Source of the DNA: Bifidobacterium breve
Lineage (GTDB): Bacteria > Actinomycetota > Acidimicrobiia > Acidimicrobiales > Ilumatobacteraceae
Reading direction: 5' to 3'
Assembly (NCBI GenBank): GCA_945896935.1
Contig: CAMDER010000055.1
Span: 1-9,981, forward strand
Length of the DNA stretch: 9,981 nt
In this document: piece by piece, positions 7,003 to 9,981 of the stretch
Position numbering within the stretch: position 1 is the stretch's first letter
Layout of the letters: every line of letters starts with the position of its first letter
Notes under the pieces: generated by a model
The model's database searches: none
The model's input: only the letters and a program-made list of their open reading frames with translations
What the model was told of the DNA's origin: nothing
Program-made: the position numbers and the translations under genes

Positions 7003-7689
7003 GTGATCGGATGGTACTTTCGTGGTGTCGTGAATAACTCTCGCAATCCTTTTCTTGCCTTGGCGCGACCGCGTTGGAGGCTGGCTGTATCGCTATTCGT
7101 GGCGCTGGCGGCCGTGGTGTACTGGTGGTGGCCCGGAATCGTCGGGGCGGGAGACCCCGCATCAGAACCGTCGGTACTCGTCGTCGGAAATGGCGAATTG
7201 AAGGAAGCGCAAACAGTCGTGAGCCGTCGTCTCGTTGAAGAGGGACTCACCGTCGCTTGGGTCGATGCTCCCGAATCGTGGTGCGATCTGCCGGGCGAGT
7301 TGGCGAGCGTTGACGCGCAACCATCTCTCGGAATCGTCGTCTCTCTGAATTCTCCGATTTCATTCAAGTCATGTGATGTATCGCCAGATGTGGCTGCGCA
7401 AAATGTTGTTGAGGCGTTACAAAGATTCGAGGCAGATCATTCTGCGATTGTTACTGGATTATCAGGCGAGGCAGATCCGGTAGTGGCCGTTCTACAAAAA
7501 CTTGGTGTGCGCGTTATTGATCCATCGAGCATGTTGGCAGAAGTCGACGAACACGTTGATTGTTTGTGGTGGGACGACTGTCTGCCTGACGAGAATGGTG
7601 TTGGCTACGTGATTGTCCGTGACGCAAACGGGTTGACCCTTGCTGGTCAACAACGAGTTGCCCGAATCATCGTGGCGAATGTTTTGTGA
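7003..7689 (+). CDS. Membrane-anchored protein resembling a catalytically dead SGNH hydrolase
   Basis: A 228-residue protein with a short basic N-terminus, one hydrophobic helix (about 27-44, ending YWWWP) and a roughly 180-residue domain that should lie outside the membrane. The domain begins SVLVVGNGE (57-65), where SGNH/GDSL hydrolases have VLVVGDS, and ends RDANGLTLAGQQRVA (206-220), where they have D-G-V-H-L-T-x-x-G. On this alignment Asp207 is kept, but the nucleophile Ser is Gly64 and the catalytic His is Gly210. Cys94, Cys124, Cys187 and Cys193 could form disulfides. The fold assignment is by eye and moderate; the lack of Ser and His suggests a binding or scaffolding role if it is right. 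The start is GTG at 7003; a GTG at 7030 is an alternative, and neither has a strong ribosome binding site. Its stop overlaps the next start by one base (TGATG), implying translational coupling. Confidence 0.72.
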   Translation: MIGWYFRGVVNNSRNPFLALARPRWRLAVSLFVALAAVVYWWWPGIVGAGDPASEPSVLVVGNGELKEAQTVVSRRLVEEGLTVAWVDAPESWCDLPGELASVDAQPSLGIVVSLNSPISFKSCDVSPDVAAQNVVEALQRFEADHSAIVTGLSGEADPVVAVLQKLGVRVIDPSSMLAEVDEHVDCLWWDDCLPDENGVGYVIVRDANGLTLAGQQRVARIIVANVL

Positions 7690-8858
7690 TGGCTGATTTA
7701 ACTGTGCAAGAGATGGCTACCGAGATGATGCGACATGGGGTCAATCGGGTTCACGTTTTGGCATGGCGCGACTTTGATGACGATGAAGCAGGTGGATCTG
7801 AAGACCACGCTCATGAATTCATGAAGCGCTGGCAAGAGGCTGGGCTCTCGGTATTGCATCGAACTTCACACGCCGCCGGTCAACCCACGACGTCAATCAG
7901 AAGTGGTTACGAAGTTGTTCGCCGTGGTGGCCGGATGTCGGTCTTCCCGCGAACCATGGCGAGCGAAATCTTTGGGCGTATGGGCAAATATGACGCTCTC
8001 GTTGAAATTTGGAATGGTGTTCCGTGGATGTCGCCACTGTGGTGTCGGCGTCCACGTATTTTGATCCTGCATCATGTGCACGGTCCGATGTGGAATCAGA
8101 TGTTCTCTCCGCCACTTGCGGCAATTGGTCGGGGATTGGAAACGAAGTTTGCTCCGCCGTTTTATCGACGAACTCCAACCGTCACGACTTCTGAAGACAC
8201 TCGAGAAGAACTCATTCACTTGGGCTGGAAGCCCGAATTGGTCACGACTGGGCCGGTCGGGGTCGACGATTTCTTTTCAGTCGGCGGCGCGAAGACAGCG
8301 CACCCATCAATTGTGGCAGTTGGACGGCAAGCCCCGGTCAAGAGATTTGTTGAACTCATGGAACAGGTGCAGTACACCCGACAATTTGTAGCTGAAGCAA
8401 CTTTAACTTTGGTTGGAGATGGTCCAGACCGGACAAAAATTTCTGAATGGATTGATCGAAACGATGCTCACAAGTGGGTGACGTTGCTCGGCCGAATAAG
8501 CAGAGAAGATCTCCGTGATCGATATCGTCAGGCTTGGGTGATTGCAAGCGCATCGTTGGCAGAAGGTTGGGGATTGGCTCTCACCGAAGCAGCGGGTTGC
8601 GGTACTCCCGCAGTGGCAACTGATATCAGTGGTCATCGTTGTTCGGTCCTTGACGGACAGACCGGGCTATTGGCTCCGCTCGAGAATCTTGGTCGTGTTC
8701 TCGCAGACGTATTGCTTGATGATTCGCTTCGTGCGAAGTTGTCATTGCAAGCTGAACTGCGGGCGCGAGCATTGACCTGGGATGCTCTGGCGGCAGGGGT
8801 ATTGCATCCCTTGTACCAACAAGTCCTGAATCGGCCAATAGCGAGAAACGCGACATGA
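7689..8858 (+). CDS. GT4-family (GT-B fold) glycosyltransferase
   Basis: Cytoplasmic retaining glycosyltransferase that uses a nucleotide-sugar donor, probably to extend a lipid-linked or cell-surface glycan; the exact sugar is not deducible. Counting from the GTG at 7686 (390 residues), the N-terminal acceptor domain carries DEAGGSEDHAHE (33-44), the usual GT4 glycine/acid loop, and EIWNGVPWMSP...LHHVHGPMW (107-136), typical of an actinobacterial subgroup. The C-terminal donor domain has VAVGRQAPVKR (210-220), LVGDGPDR (242-249), and the E293-x7-E301 motif in AEGWGLALTEAAGCGTP. All expected catalytic features are present. I prefer the ATG at 7689 because it overlaps the preceding stop as TGATG; the GTG at 7686 would add one residue. 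The stop overlaps the next gene as ATGA, so the three right-hand genes appear translationally coupled. Confidence 0.92.
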   Translation: MADLTVQEMATEMMRHGVNRVHVLAWRDFDDDEAGGSEDHAHEFMKRWQEAGLSVLHRTSHAAGQPTTSIRSGYEVVRRGGRMSVFPRTMASEIFGRMGKYDALVEIWNGVPWMSPLWCRRPRILILHHVHGPMWNQMFSPPLAAIGRGLETKFAPPFYRRTPTVTTSEDTREELIHLGWKPELVTTGPVGVDDFFSVGGAKTAHPSIVAVGRQAPVKRFVELMEQVQYTRQFVAEATLTLVGDGPDRTKISEWIDRNDAHKWVTLLGRISREDLRDRYRQAWVIASASLAEGWGLALTEAAGCGTPAVATDISGHRCSVLDGQTGLLAPLENLGRVLADVLLDDSLRAKLSLQAELRARALTWDALAAGVLHPLYQQVLNRPIARNAT

Positions 8859-9981
8859 AGTATTCGCTGAAGAAACTGCTGGCCACGCCCCGTCGTTCAA
8901 TGTGGCTTTTCGTTGTTTTCGTTTCGTTGTTGGCGGTCATGCCGATCATTGTTGCTGTCGTTGCGTTGTTGAGTGGAGACGCTTGGTTTCCGGCCGGTGA
9001 TATGGCTCAAGCCGAATTACACATGCGCGGATTCTTCAGTAATCCCCCTCTGGTGGGAGCCGCTGGGCGAATTGTGAGCGATACGGGATTTCAAGGTTCG
9101 CACCCAGGACCTGGACTATGGGTTGCGATGCTGCCGGTTTATCTCATAGGTGGACGAAGCAGCCATGCTCTCTTGGCTGCAGCGGCCAGTGTGCATATTG
9201 TCTCTGTTGTCCTAGCGGTTCGTTTGGCATTCCATCGAGGCGGGCGGCTGTTGGCTACCTTGACGGCTTTAGCAGCGTTGTTAGTGATTCGTGCTTCTGG
9301 CCCAGATTTCATGGTTGAACCATGGAATCCGTGGTTGGCCATCTTGCCATTTTCAGTGTTCGTATTTTTGATTGGGGAAGTTGTTGCGTCGATTGCAAGT
9401 GCGAAACATAAACGCCTTTCGTTGATCGCCGCAGTCATTGTCGGTAGTTATTGTCTGCAATGCCACGCGGGTTACGCAGTTCTAGTTGTCGGTGCCTTGG
9501 TGGCTTCGATTGCGGTGTGGATACGCGATGAATGCCGTACTACAGAATCAAAGTTTTTAGGTATCTCACAATCGTGGTCGAAAATTCGCAGCGGTTTATT
9601 ACTTGGTTCGTTTGCGCTGCTGGTCGTGTGGTCGCCAGTGTTTATTGATCAGTGGCGTCGATCGCCTGGCAATCTCTCCATACTTTGGGAACATTTTGTG
9701 ACACCATCTGAGCCAACATTGAGTTTGAGCATGGCAGTGCAGGTGATTGCAACCCAGTTCAATCTCTTTGGCCTGTGGCTATCGGGTCCAGGTGTCGACG
9801 CTCCAGCAGAAGGTTGGGCACGTTACATCGGTTGTTTGCTGATGGTTTCTCTGTGGCTTTGGGCTACCTGGAAAGTGAGGAAAGCGGATCAATCTGCGAT
9901 GTTGCGCTGGCAGATCATGATGGCGGGTTTTGTTCTTCTTGGATCGTTCTCAATCCTTCGTATTTTCGGGCCATATTACGA
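8855..9981 (+). CDS. GT-C-like multi-pass membrane glycosyltransferase, 3'-truncated
   Basis: Open from the ATG at 8855 to the window end: 375 complete codons and no stop. The ATG overlaps the GT4 stop (ATGA). After a basic start (KYSLKKLLATPRR) comes a helix (about 17-39), then an acidic loop with FPAGDMAQAE (45-54), where D49 is the candidate GT-C catalytic or donor-binding aspartate. HPGPGLWVAMLPVYLIGG (83-100) follows, then helices at about 104-123 and 131-147, EPWNPWLAILPF (155-166), a helix to about 180, QCHAGY (202-207) and further helices at about 208-223, 247-265, 325-340 and 353-370. This order matches a widespread actinobacterial family of uncharacterised GT-C-like proteins. Such proteins add sugars from polyprenyl-phosphate donors on the outer face of the membrane. 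Donor and acceptor are unknown. It differs from both modules of the minus-strand protein in its motif spacing and does not look like a recent duplicate. Confidence 0.85.
   Translation, partial: MKYSLKKLLATPRRSMWLFVVFVSLLAVMPIIVAVVALLSGDAWFPAGDMAQAELHMRGFFSNPPLVGAAGRIVSDTGFQGSHPGPGLWVAMLPVYLIGGRSSHALLAAAASVHIVSVVLAVRLAFHRGGRLLATLTALAALLVIRASGPDFMVEPWNPWLAILPFSVFVFLIGEVVASIASAKHKRLSLIAAVIVGSYCLQCHAGYAVLVVGALVASIAVWIRDECRTTESKFLGISQSWSKIRSGLLLGSFALLVVWSPVFIDQWRRSPGNLSILWEHFVTPSEPTLSLSMAVQVIATQFNLFGLWLSGPGVDAPAEGWARYIGCLLMVSLWLWATWKVRKADQSAMLRWQIMMAGFVLLGSFSILRIFGPYY

Noticed and set aside
8855..9981. The partial GT-C-like gene as a duplicate of one of the minus-strand modules
   Set aside because: Its motif set (HPGPG, EPWNPW, QCHAGY) and spacing differ from both modules, and no stretch of close identity was seen.

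Overview
The window looks like an envelope-glycan locus from an actinobacterium of moderate GC content. The organism call rests on the DPA (polyprenyl-phosphate-arabinose) pathway genes ubiA, dprE1 and dprE2, which are essentially actinobacterial. A GC content near 50% (estimated by eye) would suit uncultured Acidimicrobiia-type actinobacteria better than mycobacteria, but that is inference. I see no tRNA, rRNA, CRISPR array, insertion sequence or phage gene.

Left block (1-2978, + strand): three consecutive genes encode the polyprenyl-phosphate-arabinose pathway. The 3' part of a UbiA-family phosphoribosyltransferase is followed by dprE1 (2'-oxidase) and dprE2 (2-keto reductase). Together they transfer phosphoribose to a polyprenyl phosphate and, after loss of the 5-phosphate by an enzyme not seen here, epimerise the ribose to arabinose. 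In Mycobacterium tuberculosis ubiA (Rv3806c) lies apart from dprE1-dprE2 (Rv3790-Rv3791); here the three are contiguous. DprE1 has Thr where the benzothiazinone-reactive Cys387 of M. tuberculosis would be.

Middle block (2993-6826, - strand, convergent with dprE2): one very long membrane protein of 1277 residues reads as two GT-C-type glycosyltransferase modules in tandem. The module junction carries an in-frame A AAA AAG heptamer, the classic bacterial -1 slippery sequence. A -1 slip there would end translation eight codons later, giving a 651-residue protein with module 1 alone. A second homopolymer at the 5' end of the gene may hide a longer N-terminus. Both sites leave open whether the gene is one natural fusion, two overlapping genes or a recoded gene.

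Right block (7003-9981, + strand, divergent from the middle gene): three tightly overlapping genes. They are a membrane-anchored protein resembling an SGNH hydrolase whose catalytic Ser and His are missing, a cytoplasmic GT4 retaining glycosyltransferase, and a third GT-C-like membrane protein cut by the window end.

Working model (inference): the left block makes a lipid-linked arabinose donor. The GT4 enzyme builds a lipid-linked glycan on the cytoplasmic side. The GT-C proteins add sugars outside the membrane, possibly arabinose. No recognisable emb or aft arabinosyltransferase is present in the window, so the acceptor and the user of the arabinose donor are open questions.
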